This document shows positions 19,102-28,402 of a DNA stretch of 64,000 nt, one piece after another (position 1 is the first letter of the stretch; each line of letters begins with the position of its first letter). The notes below the pieces were generated by a model. That model made no database searches. It was not told where the DNA came from and was given only the letters and a program-made list of their open reading frames with translations. A program made the position numbers and the translations under genes. This DNA is from Pseudoxanthomonas sp. NC8 (GTDB lineage Bacteria > Pseudomonadota > Gammaproteobacteria > Xanthomonadales > Xanthomonadaceae). The stretch is from positions 495,001-559,000 of the forward strand of contig CP060419.1 in the NCBI GenBank assembly GCA_025232375.1, given 5' to 3'.

Positions 19102-19521
19102 ATGGATATCGCATTCATCGACGACGAGGCCGCGATCGCGCGCGGCTACGAACTGATGGTCCGGCTGCGCCCGCGCCTGTCGCGGGCGGACTACCTTGCC
19201 GCCGTGCCGCGACTGATGGCCGGCCCGGCTACCGGCTGGTGGGCCTGGACGACGGCGGCCTGCGTGCCCTGGCCGGCATCCGCATCGGCGAGTGGTTGCA
19301 CACCGGCCGCTATCTGGAAGTCGAGGAACTCGTCACCGCCGAGGCCGACCGTTCGCGCGGCTACGGCCATGCGCTGCTGGCCTGGATCGCCGCCTACGCA
19401 CGCAATGGGATTGCCGCCAGCTGCGCCTGGTCTCCGGCGTGCAGCGCACCGACGCGCACCGCTTCTACGAGCGCGAAGGCATGGCCAGGAAGCGAAGTAT
19501 TTCTCGATGGACCTCGCCTGA
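19102..19521 (+). CDS. GNAT family N-acetyltransferase (three frame breaks)
   Basis: About 140 residues when joined: MDIAFIDDEAAIARGYELM, RADYLAAVPRLM, then GYRLVGLDDGGLRALAGIRI, EVEELVTAEADRSRGYGHALLAW (the acetyl-CoA loop R-x-x-G-x-G/A) and LRLVSGVQRTDAHRFYEREGM, the usual GNAT C-terminal block. Breaks near 19217 and 19405 fit altered CCAGG sites. At 19486 GCCAGGAAG for GCCCAGGAAG restores AQEAKYFSMDLA. Acceptor unknown. Confidence 0.85.
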   Translation: MDIAFIDDEAAIARGYELMVRLRPRLSRADYLAAVPRLMAGPATGWWAWTTAACVPWPASASASGCTPAAIWKSRNSSPPRPTVRAATAMRCWPGSPPTHAMGLPPAAPGLRRAAHRRAPLLRARRHGQEAKYFSMDLA

Positions 19522-19687
19522 AGAGTGCGGCGGCCGATGCTCCGCGGGGCGACGCCGGGGAGCGTCGCCGGCTTCCGGGCATCGTCGGGAATGCGGGCCG
19601 GCTCCTGCAGGACCGGCTGGTGTGGCGGAATGCGACACTGCGCCGCTACCGGGAATCGTTGTCTGTGCCGTTGCATGGAGGGTAGTC

Positions 19688-20414
19688 GTGGAAGAGCCGA
19701 AAACCGTCGCCGCCACCGCGCAGTCGCGCTTCATCTGGCCGCTCGCAGCGGGCATGCTGGTCATCGGCGTTCTGCTGCTGAACGTGGACTCGATCGGACG
19801 CATCGCGATCGGCGCGTATGAATCGTCGCGTTCGCGCGCGGCCGAGCGCAGGCAGGCGACGCCGTCCGGCCCCTGGGCGCGCACCACCGCAGGTGGTGCC
19901 CATCGAGGCGGAGAAGCCGATGCCGTCCGTGGCGGCGGATGTGGCCGTCCCGCCGCCGCCGTCCGATCCGGCCGGTGCCGCGATGCATCCGCAAGCGGCC
20001 ACCGCCGCGCCGCCTGCGCCGCCGCTGGAACGGCTGTACCCGCCGTCCGCGGCCGCGCCGGCTGCCGCGCGCGTGGCAACGCCGCCGGGGCGGGCGGGGC
20101 TGGTCATGCTGGTGCGGTCGGGCGTGCTGCGCCCGGCCTCGGGCAACGACCTGGCGAAGTGGAAGGCGCGTTACGCGTCGAGCAATCCCCGCCCGCTGGG
20201 TGCCCGCTTCGACGAGTGGACCGGACACATGCCCGTCTACGAGATCGTGGGCGACGTGACCTTTCCGGACGGGCTCGGCGGTGCCAACGCGGTGGTGTTC
20301 CTGCTCGGCGAGCGCGCGCCGTATCCGGCCGGCGATCCGGGCCATTCGGTCATCCTTGACCTGGCCAGCGGCAGCTGCATCGGCGTGACCTGCGGGATGC
20401 TGCTCGGCGAGTGA
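19688..20414 (+). CDS. membrane-anchored hypothetical protein (one frame break)
   Basis: GTG start preceded by GGAGGG. One N-terminal transmembrane helix (FIWPLAAGMLVIGVLLLNV), a Pro/Ala-rich periplasmic linker (VPPPPSDPAGAAMHPQAATA), then a compact C-terminal domain: WKARYASSNPRPLGARFDEW, VYEIVGDVTFPDGLGGANAVVFLLG, SVILDLASGSCIGVTCGMLL. The frame shifts near 19893. No family recognised. The linker and anchor suggest a domain held at a distance from the inner membrane. Confidence 0.55.
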
Positions 20415-20521
20415 GGGGCATCGCTGGGGCAGGCCGGTGCCGCGCTTCCGTGCCGAGCGACGCGGAGTGCCATCGCCGGCCCGGTGGCATGGATCGGATC
20501 CGGACCGTGCGCAGCAACGGG

Positions 20522-20527
20522 TAAGCT
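20522..20527 (+). promoter_or_regulatory. candidate -10 hexamer TAAGCT
   Basis: The hexamer ends 8 bases before the ATG at 20536, the same geometry as at 912. No Shine-Dalgarno-like sequence intervenes, as expected for a leaderless message. Confidence 0.3.
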
Positions 20528-20535
20528 CTGCGCGC

Positions 20536-21007
20536 ATGCTCCCATCCCGCATCCTCCCATCCCGCATCCTCGACGCCGCCCCTGGCCATCGCCGTCGCGC
20601 TCGTCCTGCCGGCCGTCGTGTTGCTGGCGGGCGATCCGGTCTACGTGGGGCTGTGGTACTACCTCGCCGTTCCCGCGGTGGCGCTGGGCCTGACTGCGCT
20701 CCTCCGCGCCAGGCCGCTGTTCCTGTCCGGCGCATCGCTTGCCGTCGCCATCACCCTGCTCGCGTACATGTGCATCAACTGGCGTGCGGCGCGCCCGGAC
20801 GGGCTCGTCGCCCTCGGTCACCTGTTCTCGCTGCCCGGGGCGGCTGTCGGCCTGCTGCTCGCGGCGGTGCCGGTAAGGCGCGCGCGGCATCCGCTTGCCG
20901 CGCTGCTGCTCGGGCTGGGCGGCCTGCTCGGTGGCTTCCTCGCCAACCAGCTGGTGGTGTGCAACACGGTGATGTGGTGCGGCCCGTTCTCCATGGACAT
21001 CCGCTGA
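20536..21007 (+). CDS. four-TM hypothetical membrane protein (one frame break)
   Basis: About 157 residues. After a start MLPSRILPSRILDAAP the frame shifts at about 20583 (one extra C in CCCCTGG). The rest is four hydrophobic helices: LAIAVALVLPAVVLLAG, YLAVPAVALGLTALL, GASLAVAITLLAYMCI, LAALLLGLGGLLGGFLANQL. An integral inner-membrane protein of unknown function. The N-terminal PSRIL pentapeptide is directly duplicated by a 15-base tandem repeat. Confidence 0.6.
20541..20570 (+). repeat. 15-bp direct tandem repeat, 2 exact copies
   Basis: CCCATCCCGCATCCT occurs twice back to back inside the N-terminus of the membrane-protein gene and duplicates five codons. Confidence 0.85.
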
Positions 21008-21056
21008 CTGGCGGCGATCGCTTAGGATGCGGACCCTCGACCGCCTGGGCGCGCGC

Positions 21057-21492
21057 ATGGACTGGGATACCCCCGAAGCCGAAGAACTGTGGTGCTAAGG
21101 AGCGCCGCGCCGAAGTGGCGGACCACCTGGCCCGGGGCGAGGTCGTGCATGGCCGGATCGGCGAGTGGCCGGCCTGGTTCCTGCTGCCGTATGTGTCGCT
21201 GTGGGCGGTGGAAAGCAGCGAGCACCCCGGCTCGGTCGGCTGGTGGGCGATCTGCGGCGACCTGCCCACCGATTACCTGCCGGCCGAGATCGCCGCGCAT
21301 CCGCGCGCGGCGGTGCGCGCCATCGCCGAGCGCTGGCAGCTGGCGGCCGGACACATGGAGCGCGGACTGGCGCTGCCGGGATTCTCGGTCGGCTCGCCGG
21401 AAGAGTGGCCGACCCTGGCGCCGCTGCTGGCCTCGCGTGCCGGACTCCTGTTGCAGATCGTGGCCGACGACGACGCCTGGCAGGATCGCTGA
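21057..21492 (+). CDS. DUF4826 family protein (one frame break)
   Basis: About 145 residues, cytoplasmic. MDWDTPEAEELWC then, after TGCTAAGGAG at 21094 (TGCCAGGAG restored gives WCQERRAEVADHL), HGRIGEWPAWFLLPYVSLWAVESSEHPGSVGWWAICGDLPTDYLP and AIAERWQLAAGHMERG. This matches the DUF4826 pattern, including the WC and W-W-I-C-G-D-L-P-T-DY blocks. Function unknown. Confidence 0.82.
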
Positions 21493-21507
21493 GCGCAATC
21501 GTGGGTG

Positions 21508-22674
21508 CTACTGGCGCATGCACTGCTGGTAGCGCTCGTCGACCCGTTGCGCGAACCAGGCGGTGGTCAGTTCGCGGGTGATCTTCGGGCTTTCCAGGCG
21601 GATGCCGGGCAGCATCGCGCGCGGCAGCGGCTGGCCGGACTTCGCCTCGGCCAGGGCGAACACGCGCGCATGCAACGCGGTGTCGTCGAAGTCGAGCCGG
21701 TCGCCGCGTTCGAGCTGGTTGCGGATCCCGCGCGCATCCATGTCCAGTTGCGCGGCCAGCGCGCGCACCGCGCGTTCGGTCTGGCCGGGCCGGTCGAGCG
21801 GGGCGCCGGGCGCGAGCAGGTCGCCGTCCAGCGCCAGCGGGATGCCGCTGGCGACGGCGACCGCGTTCTGGAACGCCGCATTGCGGCTGGCGTACCAGCC
21901 GGCGTTGTAGTCCGCGAAGCGGTGCACCTTGCGCGTGTACGGGGTGTCGTAGCCGAGCAGGTGGGCGATGCCGAAATACAGGCCGCCGCGACGGGTGAGC
22001 ACCTCGTCGCGCACGCTGCCTGCGATCGGCCACGGGTAGCCGGACGCATGCGATTCGGCGAAGGGGATCGACACCTGCATCGGTCCCCCGGTCTGCACCG
22101 GGTTCTTGCCGGCGAACAGCCGCCGGCCGAGCGGCACGCTGCCGGTCATGTCCTCGTACAGTTCGCTGAGGTCGCGCTCGGTGCGCGCCGCGCGCAGGCG
22201 TTCGGCATAGCTGCGGCCGTCGGGCGAGGGCAGTTTCAGCGCGGCGTCGACCAGGAACCCGGGCACGTGCAGCGCGTCGGCGCGGCGATCGATCTCGGCC
22301 CGCGCGATCCGCGGCAGGTCGGGCACCGCGGGATTGGCGACGAAGCCCGATTCCTGCGCGGTCACCGCCAGCACCGCGCACAGGTTCTCCGGGGTGGGCG
22401 CGATCCGCTGCGCCGCCAGCGACGCTTCGATGTCGGCCGCCCAGCCTGCGCGGTCCGGCACGCTGGCCGGAAGCCGGCGCACGATCTGGGCATGCACGTC
22501 CGGTGGCGGCGGCACCGCTTCGCGCGGCGCGGTCGCGCAGCCCGCCAGCAACAGCAGCAGAAGCAGCGGCGGCACCGACGCGGCCGCGTGCAGGAAGGAT
22601 GGCCACGGCTGGCGCGGGGCTTGGCCTGCGGTGCCGGCGATGGCACCACCGGAGCGGAGCACGGACGGGGTCAT
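21508..22674 (-). CDS. DUF1615 family lipoprotein
   Basis: Intact 388-residue lipoprotein with lipobox LLLLLLLAGC (Cys near residue 46), so probably attached to the outer membrane. Family blocks: NLCAVLAVTAQESGFVANPAVP, KNPVQTGGPMQVSIPFAESHA, RGGLYFGIAHLLGYD, RFADYNAGWYASRNAAFQNAV. The early QESG motif recalls lytic-transglycosylase-like folds, which is my inference only. It overlaps or abuts the GFA gene upstream and shares its direction. Confidence 0.85.
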   Translation of the reverse strand: MTPSVLRSGGAIAGTAGQAPRQPWPSFLHAAASVPPLLLLLLLAGCATAPREAVPPPPDVHAQIVRRLPASVPDRAGWAADIEASLAAQRIAPTPENLCAVLAVTAQESGFVANPAVPDLPRIARAEIDRRADALHVPGFLVDAALKLPSPDGRSYAERLRAARTERDLSELYEDMTGSVPLGRRLFAGKNPVQTGGPMQVSIPFAESHASGYPWPIAGSVRDEVLTRRGGLYFGIAHLLGYDTPYTRKVHRFADYNAGWYASRNAAFQNAVAVASGIPLALDGDLLAPGAPLDRPGQTERAVRALAAQLDMDARGIRNQLERGDRLDFDDTALHARVFALAEAKSGQPLPRAMLPGIRLESPKITRELTTAWFAQRVDERYQQCMRQ

Positions 22675-22676
22675 GT

Positions 22677-23081
22677 TCAACCCGGTTGCCGCGGGAATGC
22701 CTGCAGCGCCGGATCGATGTGCGCCCAGGCCGGCGCCGAACCGGTCCAGATCACGACGGTCGGGACGATGCCGCCGGCATCGTCCAGCGTGCCGACGCGG
22801 ATCACCATGTTCAGCGGATTGCCGCTGGACTCGCTGAACAGCTGGGTGCCGCATTCGGCGCAGAACGAGCGGCGCATCGTGTTGCCGCTGTCGGCCCGCG
22901 ATTCCCAGCCGCGCGGCGTGCCATCGACGGTCACCGCCGCGCGCGGCACCATGATGTTCACCGCCGCATTGCCCAGCGCCCAGTACTGGCAGTCGCGGCA
23001 CCAGCACAGGCGGGTGGCGAGCGGCTCGGCCACCAGCGTGTAGCGGATCGCGCCGCAGCGGCAGCCTCCGGTTCGTTCCAT
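22677..23081 (-). CDS. GFA family (S-(hydroxymethyl)glutathione synthase-like) zinc protein
   Basis: Intact, 134 residues. The Gfa/CENP-V fold is identified by GGCRCGAIRY (CxC), CWCRDCQYWALG (CxxC) and FCAECGTQLFSES (CxxCG), the residues that bind two zinc ions in the family. The substrate may be a glutathione-formaldehyde adduct, but most bacterial members are uncharacterised. Stop and next start are separated by two bases, so it is probably co-transcribed with the DUF1615 gene. Confidence 0.9.
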   Translation of the reverse strand: MERTGGCRCGAIRYTLVAEPLATRLCWCRDCQYWALGNAAVNIMVPRAAVTVDGTPRGWESRADSGNTMRRSFCAECGTQLFSESSGNPLNMVIRVGTLDDAGGIVPTVVIWTGSAPAWAHIDPALQAFPRQPG

Positions 23082-23397
23082 CGTCGTGCCTCCAGGGTGC
23101 GGGAGGACTGACTGTAACGGGGTGGCCGCGGTGGGCCAATGCGTGCTGCGCACGCATCGGAGCCCGATCCGATGCGCGCGCCGGCCGCGGCTGCAGGCGG
23201 CCGGCGTCGCGCGGGCGGCCTCAGCCTGGCGAGGACGATTCCCACGTAGCCCTTCAGCGCCGTGCCGGCCGGGCAGGAGCGTGCGGAAGCGTGGATGCGA
23301 CCACGGGCGGTTCCCCGCAAGCGGCGCCCCCGGCCGCGGTGACTGGATCGTCTGGGGCAATCACGCAGGCCGCAGGGCGGTGCGGCCAGAGCCGGCG
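23082..23397. other. 316-base gap with no supportable gene
   Basis: No frame here looks coding. A GTAACGGGGTGGCC at about 23115 faintly recalls the dispersed repeat but lacks its second half. Confidence 0.4.
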
Positions 23398-23872
23398 CTA
23401 TTCGCCGCTGCGGAACCGCAGGGTCAGTCCCTTGAGGAAATTGCGCAGGACCTTGGTCGCCGGCGGGCCGGTAGTTGGCATGGCCCGGTTGCCGGAACAG
23501 CGCGGTCATCTCCGGCTTGCCCAGCGGGAAGCCGGCGCTGGCGAAGATCTCGTGCATGTCCACGTCCTTGAGCTGGAAGGCGACGCGCAGCTTCTTCAGC
23601 ACCAGGTTGTTGGTGATGCGCTTGTCCACCGGACGCGGCGGCTGGGTTTCGTCGCGGCCGCGGAAGTACACCACCAGGCCGTCGAGGAAATGCGCCAGCA
23701 GCCGGTCGCTGCACTCGACCATGCCGGCCTCGCCGTCCTTCTTCAGCAGGGCGGGGATGTCGGCCTTGTCGAGCGGGAACTCCGGATCGATAAGGCGGGT
23801 GATCTCCACGACCTTCGCATCGCCCAGGTCGAGCATGTAGCGGATGCTGCGCAGCACGTCGTTGTTGATCAT
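23398..23872 (-). CDS. DUF1456 (YehS-like) family protein (one frame break)
   Basis: Cytoplasmic protein of about 158 residues with the duplicated DUF1456 helix motif: MINNDVLRSIRYMLDLGD ... VEITRL and RITNNLVLKKLRVAFQLKDVDMHEIFASAGFPLGKPEMTALFR. The C-terminal GDQVLRNFLKGL is split by CCAAGG at about 23448 (for CCAGG). Restoring it gives RFRSGE and a TAG at 23398. TAAGG at 23791 probably hides a Val (RLVDPE reads RLIDPE). Confidence 0.85.
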
Positions 23873-24018
23873 CGGAATGCTCCGCTCGCTGGCATCAGGT
23901 CCTTGGCGCGCGCAGTCTACGCCCCGGCAGCGCGTCGTGGCGCGGGTCGAGCCAGCCTCCGTTCAATCCATCGCTGGTAACGTGGCCCCATGCTGCCGCC
24001 GGTGGCAGGAGACCTGCG

Positions 24019-24445
24019 ATGCGCCGGATTGCCGTTGTCCTAGCGTGCCTGTGCGCCACTCCGGCGCTGGCTTCCGACGACGACCTGTCGGCGCTGGATG
24101 GCACTGCCGCAGGCCCCGCCCTACCGCAACGACCCGCCCGGCACCTGGTACGGCGACCGTTCCGGCGTGCCGGCACCCGCACCGACCGCGCCTGCCGCCG
24201 TCGCGCTGCGGCGTGCGGCTTGCCCGCTCGGTGCCGACGGCCAGGAACGTCCGCTCACCGGCGCGGTCACCGCCGGCGTGGGCTATTCCTCGAACCTGGG
24301 CACCAGCAACTACACCGCCGCCGACCTGGCCTACTGCAAGAGCCGGTTCGACGACGATGGCAACGAACGTGCGGTCCGGGTGCAGATGCACGTCGACCGT
24401 TTCGACGGTCCGCTGCCGGCTTACGGACCGCGCGGGCCGAGGTAG
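24019..24445 (+). CDS. hypothetical secreted protein (one frame break)
   Basis: Signal peptide RIAVVLACLCATPALA followed by SDDDLSALD. The frame changes near 24097, then ALPQAPPYRNDPPGTWYGD, AAVALRRAACPLGADGQERPLTGAV, TSNYTAADLAYCKSRFDDDGNERAV and VQMHVDRFDG. Two cysteines could pair. About 142 residues. No family recognised; it ends just short of the convergent SRPBCC gene. Confidence 0.55.
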
Positions 24446-24455
24446 CGCGCCGCGG

Positions 24456-24989
24456 TCAGGCCGGGCCCAGTCGCTGCGCGTATTCGGCGTGCAGCCGTGC
24501 CCAGTGGTCCCAGAACGGCTTGGGCGCGGTGCCGCGCAGGCGCGCGCCGAGGACGTCGAGGTGGCCGTGCCAGCCGGCGCCGATCCTGAGCAGGTTGGGA
24601 TGGTCGGAAATGCCGCGGTGGGACACCACCAGCAACACCTGCGCGCCGCGCGGCTCCAGCGCGAAGCTGACCTCGCCCTCGCCCCGGGCGAACGAAAGCC
24701 GGTGCGGCGGATCGACCGCGGTGATCCGGCTCTGCAGGCGGTGCTCGGCGCCGAAGCCTTCCGGGCGCCGGCCCGGTGGATCGGTCAGTTCGTCGTTGCG
24801 CCAGACCAGCTCGAACGGCGCGCCGACCACCAGTTCCATGTCGCCCGACGCCAGCCACTGCCGGCGCAACTCGCCCTCGGTGAGGTAGGACCACACGCGT
24901 TCGATCGGCCCGGGCAGCAGGCGTTCGATGCGCACTGCGTTGGCCGCGGTGGCGGTGGCATAGGGGGATGGGGCTGCGGCGAGGTTCAT
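24456..24989 (-). CDS. SRPBCC (AHSA1-type) domain protein
   Basis: Intact, 177 residues. START/Bet v1-like fold: VRIERLLPGPIERVWSYLTEGELRRQWLASGDMEL, PFELVWRNDEL, ITAVDPPHRLSFARGEGEVSFALEPRGAQVLLVVSH, LRIGAGWHGHLDVL. It is the partner normally encoded next to ArsR-type repressors. Its ATG overlaps the ArsR stop (ATGA), so the two are translationally coupled. Ligand unknown. Confidence 0.9.
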   Translation of the reverse strand: MNLAAAPSPYATATAANAVRIERLLPGPIERVWSYLTEGELRRQWLASGDMELVVGAPFELVWRNDELTDPPGRRPEGFGAEHRLQSRITAVDPPHRLSFARGEGEVSFALEPRGAQVLLVVSHRGISDHPNLLRIGAGWHGHLDVLGARLRGTAPKPFWDHWARLHAEYAQRLGPA

Positions 24990-25374
24990 GGCTTCTTCCT
25001 CCGTGGTGCGCCCTTGCGTGGCGCGGGCTTGCGACCGGCCTTGCGCGCGTCGTCGGCCCTGAGCAGGGCGTCGAGGGCATCGAGTCGACCGGTCCAGAAA
25101 CGTTCGTAATGGCGGATCCATTCGGCGCCGGCATGCAGCGGCCGCGCATCGAGCCGGCACACGTGCACGCGTCCTGGATCTGGCGCTCGATCAGCCCGGC
25201 CCGTTCCAGCGCCTGCACGTGCTTGGAGGCGCCGGCCAGCGAGATCTCGAACGGCGCGGCGAGTTCGCCGACCGTGCGCGGGCCGCCGGCCAGCTCGCCC
25301 AGCATGGCGCGGCGGGTGGGATCGGCCAGGGCGCGGAAGACCGCATCGAGGCGTGGGGAGTCTTTATCAACCAT
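24986..25374 (-). CDS. ArsR-family HTH repressor (one frame break)
   Basis: Winged-helix repressor: DAVFRALADPTRRAMLGEL, AAPFEISLAGASKHVQALERAGLIER, with no metal-binding ELCVCDL box. After a break at about 25170 (one G lost after CCAGG) it continues RVHVCRLDARPL and IRHYERFWTGRLDAL, with a basic Lys/Arg-Pro tail (APRKGAPRRKKP). This subclass controls the adjacent SRPBCC gene. Start 25374 chosen; 25413 is possible and would add 13 residues. Two palindromic operators overlap the start region. Confidence 0.85.
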
Positions 25375-25382
25375 GTGGTTGA
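25367..25382. promoter_or_regulatory. ArsR operator, proximal palindrome
   Basis: TCAACCATGTGGTTGA is a perfect 7-bp inverted repeat with a 2-base centre and overlaps the ATG of the ArsR gene. It is matched by the site at 25406. Autoregulation is inferred from position and symmetry. Confidence 0.7.
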
Positions 25383-25405
25383 ATATAGACGCCGGCCGGC
25401 AAATG

Positions 25406-25421
25406 TCAACCATCTGGTTGA
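25406..25421. promoter_or_regulatory. ArsR operator, distal palindrome
   Basis: TCAACCATCTGGTTGA has the same 7-bp arms as the proximal site, centred 39 bp away, followed by the AT-rich ATTATTT. Two equal sites would allow two repressor dimers to cover the promoter. Confidence 0.7.
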
Positions 25422-25529
25422 ATTATTTCCCGCGGCCGGCGGCAAGGGGTGGGGCCAAGGGCCAATTGCCCGCTGCATGGGCGCGGCGCGACGGTACCGG
25501 CGGCGAATACGCGCGCGTCCGGGGATTCG

Positions 25530-26602
25530 ATGATGAAGTGGCTACTGGTGCTGGTTCCGCTCGCCATCGTCCTCGAGCACGTGGTCCCGGGCAATGCATT
25601 GCTCATCTTCGCCGTGGCCGCGCTGGGCATCGTGCCGCTGGCCGCGATCATGGCCTGAGCCACCGGCTCGCTGGCCACGCGGCTGGGCGCCGGGCTCGGC
25701 GGACTGCTCAACGCCACCTTCGGCAACGCCGCCGAACTGATCATCGCCCTGGCCGCGCTGCGTGCCGGCCTGCATGACATGGTCAAGGCCTCGCTGGCCG
25801 GCACCATCATCGGCAACATCCTCTTCGTGCTCGGCGTGGCGATGGTGGTGGGCGGCACGCGCCATGGCGACCAGAGCTACGACGCGCACGCCGCGCGCAC
25901 CCAGAGCCACGATGCTGACCTGGCGGTGCTCGCACTGATCCTGCCGGCGGCGTACCCTGGGCATCGTGCCGCGCGCCGAGGAGCAGATGAACTCGATCAG
26001 CGCGCTGATCGCCGGGATCATGCTCTTCGTGTACCTGGCGAACGTGGTCTTCACCTGGTCCGCAGCGGCCGCGACGCCGCCGCCGGGCAGGCACATGCCG
26101 GCCACGGCGACGCGCACCACGGCGCGCAGTGGAGCCCGGGCAAGGCGCTGCTGGTGCTGTGCGCGGTGACCGTCGGCATCGTCTGGCTCAGCGAGATCCC
26201 GGTGGGCACGGTCGAGGCCGCCAGCGAGGCGATGGGCTTCTCCGACGCGTTCACCGGCGTGTTCGTGCTGGCGGTGATCGGCGGTGCGGCCGAGCAGGCC
26301 ACCGCGATCGTGGCGGCGCGCCAGAACCGCATGGACCTGTCGATGTCGATCACCTGGGCGCCAGCGTGCAGCTGGCCCTGCTGGTGGCGCCGCTGCTGGT
26401 GCTGCTGAGCTACTTCATCGGGCCGCACCCGATGGGCCAGTGTTCGGCCCGGGCCTGGTGCTGACCATCCTGCTGTCGGTGATCATCGCCGGTAAGGTCG
26501 CCAGCGACGGCCGCACCGACTGGCTGCGCGGCATCCAGCTGCTGGCCGTGTACGTGATCCTTAGCCACGGTGTTCTTCTTCGTGCCCGACGTGGCCGCTT
26601 GA
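25530..26602 (+). CDS. calcium/proton exchanger, CaX family (heavily frame-broken)
   Basis: Inner-membrane Ca2+/H+ antiporter of about 355 residues. The first alpha repeat carries LLNATFGNAAELIIALAALRAG and ASLAGTIIGNILFVLGVAMVVGG, the second AVIGGAAEQATAIVAARQNRMDLSMSIT, with the catalytic Glu in GNAAE and GGAAE. An in-frame TGA at 25656 (GCCTGAGCC) and indels at 25910-25925, 25960, 26050, 26355, 26438 and 26559 (CCTTAG) interrupt it. Repair gives FTLVRSGRD, ITLGASVQLALLVAP and VILATVFFFVPDVAA. The ion-channel gene follows after 3 bases. Confidence 0.88.
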
Positions 26603-26605
26603 TCC

Positions 26606-27278
26606 ATGGAGCGGTTCCGGATCCTGGAACTGGTTGCGCGCCACCGCTACGCGATCCTGTTCTGCACGCTGCTGGCGACGATCGCCATCGGCCCCCTGCT
26701 GGAAGCCATGGACTTCGGCGACACGACCATGGAAACGCTGCTGACGATCAGCCTTGGTCGCGGCGGTGGTGCCGATGGGGGTGATGCGCAAGCGCCGGGC
26801 GATGCTGGTCTTCGTCGGCGCCGCGTTGCTGCTGCGCGGGCTGGCCTCGCACCTGGATTCGGCCGCGATCGGGGTGGCCGGCGCGCTGCTGTGGGGCGTG
26901 GTGGCGGTAGTGGCCGTGGTCGGTGCGGTGCTCTACGCGCTGTCCAGCGCGCAGGTGAACGCCGAACACCTGTTTGCGGCGCTGAGCGCCTACCTGCTGA
27001 TCGGCGTGTGCTGGGGAGTGGTCTACGTGGCCGTGGTCCGGGTGGACCCGGGCGCGATGATGTTCGTCGGCGCGCCCCTGCCCAAGGGGCTGGGCATGGG
27101 CGATGCGATCTACTTCAGTTTCGTCACCCTGGCCACGCTCGGCTATGGCGACTTCACGCCGGCCACGCCGGTCATGCGCGGCCTGTCGGTGTTCGAGGCG
27201 ATCATCGGCCAGCTCTACCTGGCCATCCTGGTCGCGCGCCTGGTGAGCCTGCGGGCGGCGGGACGGTCGTCCGGATAG
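26606..27278 (+). CDS. two-pore-helix type potassium channel-like protein (one frame break)
   Basis: Inner-membrane protein of about 224 residues with several N-terminal hydrophobic helices (ILFCTLLATIAIGPLLEAM, ISLVAAVVPMGVM, LLWGVVAVVAVVGAVLYAL) and a pore loop YFSFVTLATLGYGDFTPATP carrying the K+ selectivity signature TLGYGD, then an inner helix LSVFEAIIGQLYLAILVARLV. The frame changes at 26752 (CCTTGG for CCTGG). Its start lies 3 bases after the CaX stop, so the two likely form an operon. Confidence 0.88.
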
Positions 27279-27315
27279 CGTCGGCGACCGTGCTGCGGCA
27301 AAGGCGGTGGTTGCC

Positions 27316-28221
27316 TCAGTCCGCCACCGGCGCCCAGCGGTAGGCGCGCAGGTGGTCGTTGCGCAGCATCGGCAACAGCAGCAGCTGGCGGTCGGGCAGG
27401 TAATGCAGGTCGGCAGTGCCGATGGACAGGGTCAGCAGCGGATCGACCGCGCCATCGGGCCCGACGCGCAGCAGCCGGCCCGGGGTGAAGTCGGTGATCA
27501 CCCAGCCACCGCGGCCGTCCGGTTCGATGCCGTCGATGTGGCCGATCGGCGTGCTGCCGATGCGGCCGACCGCGCCGGTGGCCAGGTCGATGGTGGTGAG
27601 GTGGCCGAGCTGCTCGCCGTCCGCGCCGGGCACCTGCCAGCTGCCCAGCAGCAGGCGGTTGCCATCGGCGCGCACGCCGTTGAACTTGCCGGTGGCGTTG
27701 GCATCGACCTTGACCCACGGTTCGAAGCGGCCGTCGCGCAACCGGAACACGGTGTCCAGGCGCCGGCTGAAGACGTAGACGTTGCCGGCCGTGTCGGCGG
27801 TGGCATCGTTGAACTGCCCGGGATCGCCATCGGCCGGGGAATGCCGGGCGATGATCGCGGCCTTGTCCAGGTCCATTTCCACCAGCGCATCGTCGTCGCC
27901 GGCGTAGAGGCGGCCATTGGTAGCGCTAAGGCCCTTGGGATTCTGCAGCCCGGTGATCCACTTCAGCTCGGTGATCCTGCCGGTGCCGTCGAGCCGGCTG
28001 ATGAAGCCATCGTTCGGCGTGGCGCCATCGCCGCGCGTGGCCATGTTGGAGACGTAATAGCAATCGCGGGCGCGGTCGTAGACTACCGACTCCGGGGAGG
28101 AGAAGCCGCCGACCGTCCACAGCAGCTCCGGCGTCGGCTGCGCGGCCTGCGCGGGCGCGGCGGAGGCGAAGAGGACGAGCGGGGCCAGCGTGGCGGCGAA
28201 GGCGTGGGGCAGCAGGCGCAT
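27316..28221 (-). CDS. exported SMP-30/six-bladed-propeller-like protein
   Basis: Intact 301 residues. Signal peptide LAPLVLFASAAPAQAA, then repeated propeller strands: SPESVVYDRARDCYYVSNMATRGDG, GDPGQFNDATADTAGNVYVFSR, GKFNGVRADGNRLLLGSW, GHIDGIEPDGRGGWVITDFTPGRLLRV. It resembles SMP-30/gluconolactonase-type periplasmic proteins, but a lactonase role is not established. CCTTAG at 27927 may hide a residue change (GLSATNG). Confidence 0.82.
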   Translation of the reverse strand: MRLLPHAFAATLAPLVLFASAAPAQAAQPTPELLWTVGGFSSPESVVYDRARDCYYVSNMATRGDGATPNDGFISRLDGTGRITELKWITGLQNPKGLSATNGRLYAGDDDALVEMDLDKAAIIARHSPADGDPGQFNDATADTAGNVYVFSRRLDTVFRLRDGRFEPWVKVDANATGKFNGVRADGNRLLLGSWQVPGADGEQLGHLTTIDLATGAVGRIGSTPIGHIDGIEPDGRGGWVITDFTPGRLLRVGPDGAVDPLLTLSIGTADLHYLPDRQLLLLPMLRNDHLRAYRWAPVAD

Positions 28222-28402
28222 GGTGGTCCTTCCAGGCGGAACTGGTGCATAGCATAGTCGCGCGGATGCCTTGCGCGGATCGCGCGCCTGGCGCGTGTCG
28301 CGCCATGGGCTTGCGACGGAGCAGGTCGGGCGTGGCGGCCTTCCCGTACGGGTGCGGGTCGCCGAAAATGGGCGCGACCCTCGTAGGCATCACCCGCTCA
28401 CC

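Noticed and set aside
25656..25658. TGA in the CaX gene as a selenocysteine or recoding signal
   Set aside because: It lies in GCCTGAGCC, close to a CCTGG sequence, in a gene with at least six other errors. No recoding element is seen.
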